From NCBI GenBank assembly GCA_001600615.1, contig BCKK01000006.1, positions 992,001 through 1,056,000 of the forward strand: a DNA stretch of 64,000 bases, given 5' to 3'. The translations under genes were made by a program, and so were the position numbers. This document shows, one piece after another, positions 43,229-54,597 of the stretch (the first letter of the stretch is position 1; each line of letters begins with the position of its first letter). This DNA comes from Dioszegia crocea (taxonomy: Eukaryota > Basidiomycota > Tremellomycetes > Tremellales > Bulleribasidiaceae). The notes under the pieces were generated by a model, which worked only from the letters and a program-made list of their open reading frames with translations, searched no databases and was not told where the DNA came from.

Positions 43229-44512
43229 GTTGGGACGGTGGGAAGGCAAGACAGCGGGCGGTCGAGGATCAGGCGGAGGTTTCCTCAAGCGCTGTCAAGT
43301 AAATTATGGCTAGAGGTATTCCGCTATCTTGTCCAACCGGTCCCCCTTCCTCTTTCCCGCCCCGAACGCTCTCAGCTTGGCCAGTCGCCGGAACTTCTGG
43401 CTGTCGCCAGAACATGCAAAGTAGGTCTTTCATGTCTAGTCATCGAGACGTGCTGGCTGACTTGCTAGCTCTTCAACGAGCTTGCCAATCCCCTCATCTA
43501 CAGAGTCGTCGTCACGGACAAACTTCACCTACTTCTCCGCGGTCACAAAACCGGACGTCGCCGGAGACTCCTCGCGTATACAGAGCGCCTCCTCGTCGAA
43601 TACAGACATAAGGGAGAGAGTATCACGTATCACAACATCATGTCGGACAAGGAACGTAGCGAGTTCTACTGGAGAGGCATAGGGGAATCTTACGTGGAGG
43701 AAGAGAAGGGAAGGGAAGCGATGACATTCATGGGATGTCGGCTTGAGGTCGAGGACCTTTCCGATATCCTAGCCGGGGTCTCATTGTCGGGCCCAACTCG
43801 GGTGATCCTTCCAAACCTGACGAGAGTTGCCGTCGCCTCGATCTACGGCATGGACGAAACACACCTCTGGGCGCGGTATAACAAATTTCAGGAAACGGTA
43901 CGCTGGGATCTGGAATCAACCCAATCGATCGCAGTTTGGGAAGACGTCCTGCGCACCAGCAATGTTCGATATTGCTGCTTGAGAGAATCCGGAGGGCCAC
44001 TCGGCCTATTCCAGCTCGCCCCACCTACCCTCCCTGACCACCAAAATACCAATTTCACCTTCCATTTTATTCGGGACGACATCCCTTTCCCAATGCGGCT
44101 GGGCGCAGTCGTCCGGTGGGTGTGCGATGCCACATCAGGCGTTCCCTGGCAAGGAATCGTCCAGAGATTCATGCAAACACTGCTGAGCCTAGCTCCGGGC
44201 ACGCTAGGAACCGCCCCTGATACCCCCGAGACGGACGCCTTCCACATCGATGTATACTGCTCAACAGCAGTGCTCGGCAAGCGCAATACGAGACTCCCTC
44301 ACACACTCCCCTTCGAAAGTCTCGCTGCCGATATCCCGGGCGCGAGATCCAAGTCACTCACTGTCTCCACGCAGCGTGCGATATCGAGGCGCCTCGCCAC
44401 TCAATATCAGTCTGCGTTGCGGAAAGCGACCGGTCTCCACAACGTCCTCAATTGGTACGCCTCGGCAGACTCGCCAGTATGCGAGTGCTGCGGCTCAGGA
44501 CCGCCCGAGTAG
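43229..44512 (+). CDS. F-box-like CGSG-family protein, copy F, no own start codon seen
   Basis: Exon 1 is open from directly after the stop of copy E to 43420, and exon 2 is 43469-44512, about 411 residues if read from the open start. The F-box-like block (LSSKLWLEVFRYLVQPVPLP, then RSQLGQSPEL, VARTCK) is present, but no ATG lies in frame between the copy E stop (43226-43228) and the splice site. Exon 2 begins LFNELANPLIYRVVVTDKL and has RLLVEYRHKG, VILPNLTRVAVASIYG, SNVRYCCLRESGGPL, RLGAVVRWVCD, FHIDVYCST and the end PVCECCGSGPPE. It could be made by readthrough of copy E, by splicing out the E stop, from an upstream exon, or it may be dead. Exon 2 shows no damage. Confidence 0.6.
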
Positions 44513-45127
44513 GCCACTCCAGTGGCTGTCATTTGCGGAAAGAGTAAATGATACTCTGGCGGAGTGGCGGAATGAGGTTAGGGCGTTGAGGAAGGCAGAT
44601 CTGGGTCTCGACAAGATGGCGAGACGGGGCGGAAAGCAGCTCGTGCTTTGTAGAAGGGGCCCTTTATCGACCTTACTGCTTGTAGTCTGGTCATGTTGCG
44701 GAAGACCGAGACCAGTGCATCTCAAGAGGCTGCGGTGGTAGAATCAGCAGGGAGAACCTTCTTAGCCTTCATGGTCGCCAGTAGAACCGGGCCGGGCGCA
44801 AATCCTGTAATTATAAGGCTCTTTCTGGAGGCGCATACAATTTTGCCACCTCAAGTGCTACCTGCATCTATGTACTGTCCATCTCACTCAACTATACAAT
44901 CTTCACATACAACCTTTGGAATAGGGATCGCACATCAGCATCGCTCTCACTTGTAACTGACTAGGCCTGCTCATACAAATCTATACCGAGAAGGCGAACG
45001 AATCCGTCCACTGTCATCAGCATCGAGCCGATCTCACCTCCACTGTTGATTTTCACCGCACCGTCCACATACACCTGCCGCGCCTACCCTCAACCATCTG
45101 CATTGTCACTACAACTCTCCATCCCTC
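44513..45127. other. Intergenic region between copies F and G
   Basis: 615 bases with a terminator and a promoter. The part 45030-45120 before copy G is C-rich and T-poor. No further family fragment is recognised. Confidence 0.5.
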
Positions 45128-46317
45128 ATGCTCGACGCCCCTTCGCACATATGGGCAGTGATTCTTCCCTACTGTCGCAATCCTCGTCCCCAACCCCTTT
45201 CGCGCCCGCTCAGATGCGATCTGAAGCAACCACATCTAGCTGTACTCATGCGTGTGAGCAAAGTGAGTCATGGCGGACGGTAGAGACAGCTTGAATTGAT
45301 CCGGAAGGTCGCTGACCTTGACAGCTCTTCAATGCCATATCTGAACCCCTCCTCGACAAGGAAATCGTTATCGACGAGCTATCCCTCCTCCTCTTGGACG
45401 CCAAATCACGTACCAAGCGCCGACAATATGCCCTCACTACCAGCTTGTACATCGAGTACCGCGAAAGGCAGTATGATCACACTCACAAAGATATTCTGGG
45501 CGATTCGAGGACATGGCCATTGGTGGGAGACCAGGCGAAAACAAAGAAGAAGTCGTACATGTTGGATTGTACGGACGATGTCGATCATTTGATCAAAGGT
45601 CTCGAGGCGGTGGAGAAGCAGGGCATGCGGGGAGTCTTCCCTAATCTCTCCACAATTGCTGTCGCCAGCATTTATGGTAGAGAGAACGACCACTGGAAGC
45701 GATACGAAGACCTTCACGCTCGAACATATTCAATCCCCAATACCATCCGGTGCAGTCAGCTATGGGACTCCTTCCTATCCTCTGGCTCCCTGCGACATCT
45801 CTGTGTCAGAGATCCTTCCGGTCCCCTCAACATCTCAAAACTGTCCCACGTAACCGATCCCGCCGTCCCGAAATTTAATCACACTCTATGCCTTCACTTC
45901 TCCGCCGACTGCGATCGACTCCCTCTTCCGCTCGGTCGTAAAATACGATACGTCTGTGACGCTGCATCGTCCGACAACTGGTCAGACATCCTTCGCGAGA
46001 TGGGTGAAAAACTCCATCAAAGCGCGAGGGTGAGAGCACGCGAATTGCAGTGGCCGGACTTGGCAGACGTCCAGATCTACTGTTCCACTACGTACGCTTC
46101 GCCAGCCAGCAACCCTCCCGATAGCTGCTTCATGCTCCAACCTCAATACTGCGGTAGGCGCCTGGCGGTGGCGGAGCAGCAGTTCGTGGCAAGCGAACTC
46201 GGCGCCATCATCCAGGACCTCTACAGGCAGCAGAGTGGCAAGAAGGATGAGATCCGCTGGTATGCCTCAGCTGAAACACCAAGATGTGAGGCGTGCGGAT
46301 CGGCTGCGCCTGCTTGA
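45128..46317 (+). CDS. F-box-like CGSG-family protein, copy G
   Basis: Exons 45128-45262 and 45325-46317 give 375 residues. Exon 1 is the F-box-like block alone: APSHIWAVILPYCRNPRPQP, then LSRPLRCDLKQPHL and MRVSK at the intron. Exon 2 starts LFNAISEPLLDKEIVIDEL and contains TTSLYIEYRER, GVFPNLSTIAVASIYGREN, SGSLRHLCVRDPSGPL, LPLPLGRKIRYVCD, DLADVQIYCSTTY and TPRCEACGSAAPA at the end. The central part is shorter than in copies B and C. No tail follows the CGSA motif. No stop or frameshift is seen. Confidence 0.74.
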
Positions 46318-46839
46318 TGAGGGGCGGGACCAGGTCGGATGGATGAATGCGGGCGTAGGTCGGCGGATGAGTCGGAGGCGATTCCTGGAAGAATCTATCC
46401 CTACGCGATGTATGGCTAGAAGAGGTTGGGCACCAAGGTCTCCTTGGCATGTAAATCACGCTCTGTTTCTCCGCCTCAGCCTACTTCGCCTCATCATTCG
46501 CGTCATAGGCAAGGTTGGCACAGGCCCCAGATACTCCCCAGATATCACGCATTTCTCAAAACAGATCAAGAACATAGAGGTCGAAAACGCGTGATTACAC
46601 AATAGCAGCCTTTCATATTCTGTCTATCTTGCCCATCCTGTGTATAGCCCTGTAGAGCTCTCAGCGGTCCCCAGTCACCCGCCTCGGTACCGTATCAGTA
46701 GTGAGTGCTCTACTGCACTCGCAAAAGTACGATCCGCCTTGTATACACAGCGGGAAATCGCCTGATTCCGCCCCCTCCCCCAGCTCTCTAGTCACACTTA
46801 TCTATCGCTTCCAGATCTTCACCTTCTTGTTTCATCACT
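46318..46839. other. Intergenic region between copies G and H
   Basis: 522 bases with a terminator and a promoter, and a C-rich stretch before the start of copy H. Nothing else is recognised. Confidence 0.5.
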
Positions 46840-48179
46840 ATGCCCCGTCGGGAGCTACCCACCGAGATCTGGGCGGAGAGAATCATTCCTCTCCTGAGAT
46901 GTGAGCCACCGAAGCCCCTGTCGATGCCTGCAAGGTCAGCTTTGCGTCAGCCTCACTTGGCTACTGCTATGCGCGTTTGTCGCGTAAGTTCTTCCTCATA
47001 TCTTCAAGGAGGGATTCCAAACTGATGGTCTAGCTGTTCCACGAGCTCGCTGCTCCTCTGCTGTACGAAAATGTCATCACCGATGACCTACGAAGCTTCA
47101 CCTGGCTAGGCGGAACAGCTGCGAAAAGCCGACAACTCTCCCTCGTCAAATCCCTAAAGATCGAATACCGGTCCAAGGGCAATCTCCCCACTCCCACTTA
47201 CTTCGATCTCTGCCGCGTAGGTCGTCAACAGACATGGCAAAACGTCGGGCGCTCCGCCAACGAGGCCAAGAACCTGGTCATGAAGGATTGCGAGGCGGAA
47301 TCGGAGGACATCTTGAAGTGGCTCTCTCTGATCCAATCCGAGGGGTTGGGCAAGGTGTTCCCCAAGCTAGAAAAGCTCTCCGTGGGGAGTATCTACGGGA
47401 GGGACGAGGCGGAGGCGTGGTATCTGTACGAAGATTGGCATGTCGCTCGGGGTACCGAGTCTGTCAATGGAGACTGCGGACGACTATTCTACGACCTCCT
47501 CTTATCCTCCGGCAACCTCAAACATCTCTGTCTTCGAGATCTTGGTGGACCCTTAAATACCCCTCCTATCACCTACGCGTCCAAACCGAAATCTCGCGTT
47601 CCACCCAACTATCCTAAACATCCCAACCCTAAGTTCACCCAGTGTATGCACTTTGACGTCTCTGGCCGGGTCGATCAGATCTCCTCTCCCCTCGGCTCAC
47701 CCGTCTCGTGGGTCAGTGACTGTCCTTCAGGGACCGATCTTGGCTGGATCTACACTCGCCTCCATCAGGGCGTACAAGAGCTTTGCCAGGTACGGGAGAC
47801 ATTCAGGCCATACGGTCCTTGGCTCGATACGGCGAATATCACCATTTACGGCTCTACGGATCAGATCACTCCTCGAATCCCCTACCAGCACATTGGTGCC
47901 GACGTTGATATGGGCCCGTGTGTCGCAGAGTACGGGCCAGAGGCGCTCAATAGACAAGTCTTGACGGATTATGAAAAGCGAGTGACGTTGAGATCGATGG
48001 GGGAGGCGTTGCAGGCGGAATACAGAGGGCAGAGCAGGGTGAAGGATATCATCCGGTGGCTTCCTTCGGAAGATACGAAGCCGTGTAGCGCGTGTGGGTC
48101 TTTGCCTCCTGTTGCACGGGAGGGGGAATATGTTGCAGGTGCGGGACCGAGGATTGTGGCCCGATCAGTTGAGACTTGA
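46840..48179 (+). CDS. F-box-like CGSG-family protein, copy H
   Basis: Exons 46840-46983 and 47034-48179 give 429 residues. The F-box-like block is one of the best preserved: ELPTEIWAERIIPLLRCEPP, then PARSALRQPHL and MRVCR at the intron. Exon 2 begins LFHELAAPLLYENVITDDL and has LVKSLKIEYRSKG, GKVFPKLEKLSVGSIYGRD, SGNLKHLCLRDLGGPL, PLGSPVSWVSD, DTANITIYGST and KPCSACGSLPPV. In the IYGST block Gly replaces the usual Cys. A tail of about 25 residues (GEYVAGAGPRIVA) follows, as in copies A and D. No lesion is seen. Confidence 0.75.
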
Positions 48180-48449
48180 TGGAGATGTTGGTAGGGCCTG
48201 TGTTGGATGTTGAGCAAAGCGATGAGGAAGAAAAGAACCTGGTGTAATCTTCGCGAAGTAGCATCTTGGATCCGGAAAGATCTCTGTAGGCAGGCGGATA
48301 AGTGTCATAGGAATAGTTGGATGGCATACGTATAAGATTACTGAGGTACATGGTGATTATAAGTTCTACTTCTTCTATTTGTTCTACGCTGCTTCTACCA
48401 TCGAATTATGTCAAACATAACTCACTCCCCAGGGGCTATTGTTTCTTGT

Positions 48450-50825
48450 CTAGTACGCGGTACGTCCTGTCTTGACGGCAGAGATCGCGCCCGAAGTCTA
48501 TCTTGTCAGCCGTGCACAATCCCGAGTCCACCGAAACTCACCTCTAGCGCAGCAGCGATATCCCAGAGAAGATAATCACACCCCGCCGCGGCGAACATGG
48601 AGACTGTCACGGGCAGGTATTCCGTCTTGTTGGTGATGGTGGAGGTGTAAGGAACTTGACCGAGAGGAATGATGAATTGGGGGATACCGGCGAATTGAGC
48701 AGTGTAGACGCCAGAAAGGGGGACAGTAGTAGCTGTGCGGTAGGCATTCTGCGATGTCAGCTTAAATTGGTCGATCGATTGTGGGATCAATTTACTCTGT
48801 AAGAAGGGGTGCCAAGCGAATTGGGCGAGAGGTAGATGGCTCTTGAACACCTCTCCGCATCCGACTGCAGAACAGCAGACTTGATGAAATCCTCATATAC
48901 CTGCTTCTTGCCAAGTGCGGCATCAAAGCTGGCCTGAGTAACGTTGTCGCGTCCAAAGTTCCACCTGACGAGCGGGCTCGGCGAAATGAATGGGACCCTA
49001 CCCTCGTTCTGCGCCGAGTAGTCTGCGATCCAGGGAACGCCGAAGTTGTTGTATTGGTAGTATGAGATGAGGGTACCGTAGACTGCAGTGAGGTATGTGG
49101 ATGAATTCCCGGAGTAGGTTTGGAATCGGCCCGAGGTGTTCCAGTAACCCTCAAAGTCTTGAGTTTCGATAGATGTGGGTCTGAGATATGATGTGAGGGC
49201 TGTGCGGAAGGCGGCAAAGATGGGTCCGGTGGTGGAGTTGGCCGCGAATGTCCAGGAAGAGTTGGGGAAGATTAGGGTCTAAAGTCAGTCTGAGTCATGC
49301 GGCTGACTTACAGATGGCATGGAAGTGTAGTTCTGGAATTTGCTGCCGTACCAGCCCTTGACGAAGGACGCTCCCTTCACTGCGCTCCTGTCGAAGACAC
49401 CGGCGGTATCTTGGGATGCCTGAAGTGGGATGGCACCCTCCAGCGAGATTGCGCCCCAGGTAGGTCGCATACCGTATACACCCTGAACACCGGCAGGGCC
49501 TATAGAGTCAGCTCTGACAGCCACATCGTTACTGATCGAATCCTAAACCTACCTGTGATAGATCCGCCAGTGTCTGATCCGATGGTGTTGTCAAGCCAAT
49601 CGTATGCGGCGATAGAAGCACCGGATCCGCTGGATGATGAAGATGGCTGCTGCATTTGGTCACCGCGAGGGTTGAATGGGCACATCTGAAGCAGTCAGCA
49701 AGATTGTAGGACAAGTTAGCACTTCACTCACTTGGTCAACCCAATCAGCGGTGGCACTTTCTCCGTTGGCGAATTGCGACGACTTCGTCCGACCAACGAT
49801 AACCGCACCCTGCGATATCAGTTCTAAATCCTTGACGCATGGATCTTATGCTCACCTGATCTATCAATCGCTGAATGGCTACAGCTGTGACTTGTCTCTC
49901 GGGATAGGTGTTCCAGTACGCCCTCGATCCTCCACCGGTCCGCATCCCAGCCATGTCGAACAGATCCTTCACACCGACTCGGCGACCTTCAAGAGGTCGA
50001 GGGTTGGTCATGTAGGCAGTGTAGAGTCGAGAAGGTACTGGAATAGAGATGGTGTTGAGTCCAGCAACGGGAGTCGAGAGATCGACAAAGGTACCATTGG
50101 TAGTGGGGATGGTGGCCGCAGTAAAGGCTTGTTGCTCATCCTTGAAGGAGCGGTAGACGGGAGTGAGGCGAAGCGAGGATGATACTCTGGCAAAGTATGG
50201 ACCGGGAGGAATCTGACTATCAGCACGTTACAGAACGTTAAGAGTCAACTCACTATATCACCGGTAACATGGGCTAATCCTATGTCCGATACCGAGGAGG
50301 TGGCCGAGCCTGCCTTGACGATCAAGGAACCTCCCCAGCCTTTGACACAGCCTGCGACTTCCGAATTGACGTGGTAGGCACTGCCAGATGTGAAGACAAG
50401 TGCTTGCATAAATCCCTGTCGGTCAGCGTCTGCCTGAAGCCACATATGAGGATATGACTGACCTTATCCCAGACATCATCCTTCTGCGTATACTCATTCA
50501 CCTTCTTGCCCAACGCATCGCAAGTGACGTTCCCCTCCACCGGAATGACAGTCACGAGCATGCTCTTGCCCATATACTCCTCGAGGCCGAAGGTGGGGTC
50601 GAGGGTGTACGACTTGAACTCATGGCCGGTGGGGGAGAGATACTCTTTCGAGCCGATAGTGAAGGATACCGATTCGGGTAGGAAAGATGGGATGTAGCTC
50701 GATCTGCGCTGAACGGACTTGCGGAGGAGTCGGCGGGAGTCGCGAGCGTAATTTTCATTTCCTGCGAGCTGGAGTGAAGATATCAGTGGGAGGAGAGGGA
50801 GAAGAGCAAGGAGGGCAGACACCAT
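48450..50825 (-). CDS. Secreted amidase-signature family protein
   Basis: Nine exons (50463-50825, 50254-50415, 49856-50212, 49732-49809, 49553-49685, 49312-49499, 48796-49278, 48542-48748, 48450-48497) give 672 residues. A signal peptide is clear ([19 protein letters not shown]). The amidase signature lies in the middle: [13 protein letters not shown] carries the catalytic Lys, [17 protein letters not shown] follows, and [13 protein letters not shown] with [12 protein letters not shown] supplies the Ser-cisSer-Lys triad region. The N-terminal 200 residues are a separate domain of unknown type. The C-terminal third has several N-glycosylation sequons. Amidases hydrolyse C-N bonds of amides; the substrate cannot be told. 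Intron 6 (49279-49311) is only 33 bases. The gene interrupts the second F-box-like array and lies head to head with copy I. Confidence 0.88.
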
Positions 50826-51485
50826 GATGAGTGATTTAAAGTGAGATGCGGAGGGGAAAGAGGTCAGTCGTAGCTGAATATATAGGTCGCTCCAGATGAT
50901 ACGGTAACGCTAAGCTTGGCGGAGAAGGGATCCCTGTCCCTCCCTAGATCTTGACACCCGCCACCATTTTCACGGCTCAGGAACCCGATAGATAACGATG
51001 ACCACATGGATCCGATAAGATACTGCAACTTACACACGGCGGCTTTCCGGTCGGCCGAATCTCGAGTCTAGATTGTCTAAACCTCCCGATGGGTACGGTA
51101 TCTTACGTTGATGATCACAAGGAACCATTGCTTAGCTGCGTGGGATTACCAGATCATTGGCCAAAGATGGCAAGGCGGGCAAGATAAGAGATAAGGCATG
51201 TCTCTAGCGCAGAAAGGCCGCCGCGGCAAAGAGGAAGCCGTAGGAAGATGACGTAAAGACGCACGGACCAGCCGTGTATATTACCTAAGCTTCGATTCCC
51301 ATCTCACCCCTATGCGAGCTACGAGTACCAAGTAGACGATTGATGATTTGCTGTACATATATCGCACCTTACGCACAGCCTTGAGATCTATATTTGAATC
51401 GCTACAACGAATTCTGCTCAGGTAAGTTTCTTTTCCGCGCCCAGAGAGACTAAAAACTCACCCCTGAAGTGAAAGCCGTATAGCC
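50826..51485. promoter_or_regulatory. Divergent promoter region (amidase / copy I)
   Basis: 660 bases between opposed starts. A TATATAGG stretch at about 50879-50886 could be the amidase TATA element on the minus strand. GATAA/TTATC-type sites recur (about 50992, 51017, 51186), which in fungi are bound by nitrogen-regulatory GATA factors. This would fit an amidase but is only suggestive. Confidence 0.45.
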
Positions 51486-52730
51486 ATGCCCGTCCCACCA
51501 CTCCCATACGAGCTCTGGTCTCGAATCGCTGGCCTGGTACAGAATCCCAAACCTGCGCCACTATCATGTCCTCCTCGGTCGCAACTACGCCAGCCCCATC
51601 TAGCGGTCTTGAGTCGAGTCTCAAAGGTCAGTTCACAGCGCCAAAGCTGCCGGAAGAACAGAAACTGATAAGGTCAGATGCTCCAGTCCATCTGTGAACC
51701 CCTACTTTACACACACATCATCCATGACGAGCTCGCACACCTGCTCAACAATGTCGACTTCCCCTCCATGCGACGAAAATTCGCCATGACCAAATCTCTC
51801 TCTATCGAATATATGGCGCGGGGCCAAGATCCCTCTTACTCCATCCTGTGCAACGTCGGCGGCCCAGTTTGGGGATTATACGGCCGAACACATCGCGATG
51901 TCCAGGCTGGGATTATAGCGGAGTGTGAGCAGGAGGCGGATAACACACACTCCAGTCTAAAGATGGCAAATGATTACGGCGGCGCCAAGGTTCTATTCCC
52001 TAATCTAAAGACGGTGGCCGTCTCTTCGGTCTATGGTAGAGAGACCGACGCTTGGAAACGTCATGCCGGGGCGCGAGAGACTGGTCAGGGCGTAGGGGAC
52101 TCATATCAACATTGCTCATTAATGTTTGAGCGTTTCCTCGCCAAGAGTTCCGTTCGACATCTTTGCGTACGCGATCCAGCCGGACCTCTCACGATCCTCA
52201 CTATCTCCCCTTCCTTCCATCCCCACTTCGTCCCTGTCAAATACACGCAGACCATCCACCTCCCCGCCGAAATCGACAGCTTTGGAATCACATTTGGTGC
52301 TCCACTCCGAATCACTTGCGACGCCCCTTCCTCCGCAGACTTCGCCGTCCTCCTCTCGAAAATCCTATACGAGATCTGTCGGATCATGAAACAGCGCACT
52401 TTTATCGTCCGCGGCAGGCCATTCCGTGACCCACTAGATATCGAAGTCTTCTGATCAGCGGCAAACCTTACCCCTTACACTCTCACCCAAGCTCTAGGCT
52501 ACGTCCGACTAGACGGCTTGGGTTTTGAAAACGTCCTCTCCGACTGGGATATGTTCGATAAGTCGTATCACAAGATCACTCAGAAGGAGGCGAAAGGTCT
52601 GGCGGAGCGCATGAGACAATCACTTGTCGCCATGTTCCGCTTGTATAGCAAGGTGGATGACAACATCAGGTGGTCCACATCGGATCTGACTCCGATATGC
52701 GCAGCATGTGGGTCCGGACCTCCTCCGTGA
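51486..52730 (+). pseudogene. F-box-like CGSG-family copy I, with in-frame TGA at a conserved Cys codon
   Basis: Exons 51486-51626 and 51678-52730 keep one frame of 398 codons, broken only by TGA at 52452-52454. The F-box-like block is textbook for the family (LPYELWSRIAGLVQNPKPAP, PPRSQLRQPHL, LSRVSK). Exon 2 has LQSICEPLLYTHIIHDELAHLL, FPSMRRKFAMTKSLSIEYM, FPNLKTVAVSSVYGRE, SSVRHLCVRDPAGPL and the block DPLDIEVF just before the TGA. In sister copies the same place reads IYCS or IFCS, so TGA replaces the Cys codon (TGC or TGT to TGA is one change). Downstream the frame continues intact through NIRWSTSDLTPICAACGSGPP to a normal stop. It is a very young pseudogene, a truncated protein of about 305 residues, or a readthrough case. 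Confidence 0.75.
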
Positions 52731-52927
52731 CCGGGCGACATAGTGGAGGTCCGAATCGCTCCGGCGGAGAATATACAAGTAATGTAGAGAGGCTTCACGA
52801 AGTTTTATCAAATGTGCCACGATGCATGCTGGTGAAGTCGTCTCACCCAATGTGTACCAAACTCGACCGGTCACCACTTTGATCTCGATGCATCGCTTCC
52901 TGGGTTACCAATGTCTATACCCTAGCC

Positions 52928-54207
52928 TTACTGTTGAGGCTTCTTGTAGTTGATACCAGCGGATGCCTGCGCAGAGGGGAAAACGAGCATCTCGGCGATT
53001 TGGACATGCTCCGGCCTGCTAGCTGCCCATACGATCTGCTCGGCAATATCGTGGCCGGACACTGAAACGTCAGCTGTGTTTCCAGGTTAAGTCTCCGGGT
53101 ACAAGGGGTGAGGGACATCAGCTTACAGGGTGTCAGACCGGTGTATACGCTGTCTGCCGCGGCTTTGTCTCCCCTAAATCGGACGAGAGAAAACTCAGTC
53201 TCGACCATACCTGGTTGTCAGCCGTCTGATACACATGCCCGTAGGCTATTGAGCCAAGCTGAAACCTAAGTCAACTCACCTGGCTGGATCTCGCACACTC
53301 TGATGTTTGTGTTGACGAGCTCGCGTAGCAAACTGCCGTTGAAAGATCGGACAGCAGCTTTGGTGGCGCAGTATATTCCTCCACCAGCGTAGGGCTCACG
53401 TCCGGCAATGGAGCCGAGGTTGATGACCATCTATCATCATCAGCTTTACGCCCGAAAACAGTATGAGAGGGTGTTTGAACTGACGCCAGAGTTCTGCTTC
53501 TTCATCTCGCGCACGAAGATTTGGGTGAGGCGGATCAGACCGACGACGTTGGTGTTGATCATAATCTCGATATCATCGTCTGCGATATCTGGAAGGTGTT
53601 AGCCAGAGATACAGTAGTAACCCGGTCATCATCGTGGGCGCAATTTTGATTTGAAGGCTAAAACATACCTCCGATATGTTCACGACCTCGGACCATCCCA
53701 GCGTTATTTACCAGACTACAAAATGAGCGTGATCCATGCTAGCGGCGTTTCTGACGAGGCAGTTAGGCAAAGACTCACATGTCGACCTTCAACCCGTTCA
53801 ATTTACCCAGCACACCTTCCAGACTCTCCTTATTCGAGACATCCGCCTCAATAACCACCACTTTCCCATCGGTCACTTTGGCCTCCTTTTGACCATCCTC
53901 ACACGCCTTCTTCACTTCCTCCAGCTTATCCGCTCGACGAGCAAGAAGGACAACATTCGACCCCGCCCGGGCAAAGAGGTGGGCGGTCGCTGCGCCGATA
54001 CCGGCCGAAGCTCCAGTGATGAGGGCTGGTCAGTCAGTATTGTGATAATCTTTACGACGAGGATTTTGATAGGTCTTCGTGTGAGTAGTTGTGATACTGA
54101 TGACAAGCTTACCAGTCTTGCCGACAAGACTACAACATCAGCCTGGTCCATCCGAATAATTGCGGGGACGAAGTTGCTTACCGAGATGTATCAAAGATGC
54201 TGGACAT
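52928..54207 (-). CDS. Short-chain dehydrogenase/reductase (NADP-dependent, YMR226C-like)
   Basis: Eight exons (54182-54207, 54113-54129, 53779-54025, 53669-53715, 53485-53588, 53280-53430, 53127-53210, 52928-53061) give 269 residues. Rossmann motifs are complete: TGASAGIG (about 18-25) for cofactor, ARRADK after the second strand suiting NADP, NNAG (about 96), the catalytic Ser in INLGSIAG and YCATK for the Tyr/Lys pair. The size and the segments [22 protein letters not shown] and [20 protein letters not shown] fit the YdfG/YMR226C group, which oxidises serine, 3-hydroxy acids and related alcohols. There is no membrane segment or targeting signal. Exon 2 is only 17 bases. The exact substrate is not fixed by sequence. 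Confidence 0.92.
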
Positions 54208-54597
54208 TTTGCGCTGAGAGTATACAGAAGATCGGACTAGTGATTGAGCAGTGTTTGATGTCCGTGTTGTGAGCTTAGTTATAGCTAGGAGCATGTATAG
54301 ATTTGACAAGGTAGCTATAGAGATTGTGGTTGGTCCTCCCAGCCCCCCCCCTGACTCGGCCCGGAGTATCGGCTCAACTAATCGGAGATAGCCGACATAC
54401 CCGACGGTTGCCGAGTTGGTGGAGGAAGCTGAGGGATAGCTGATGGGTACACGAGTGCAGATACAGAGACGGGACCTACATTATTACCTACACTATGCTA
54501 TCCTATAAGATACGTCGTATCGCAGATCTACAACCTATAAAGCAAGATTCCATTGATTCAAGAAGATAGCCCTCCAGCCTCCCACGCCCTCGTCTGC
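54208..54597. other. Intergenic region between SDR and copy J
   Basis: 390 bases with the promoter of the dehydrogenase and the terminator of copy J (both minus strand). A run of C and a short inverted pair (GCCGA/TCGGC types at about 54356-54412) are visible. Nothing else. Confidence 0.45.

Noticed and set aside
52452..52454. TGA in copy I read as selenocysteine
   Set aside because: Selenoprotein machinery is absent from almost all fungi and no SECIS-like hairpin is evident; mutation or ordinary readthrough is more likely.
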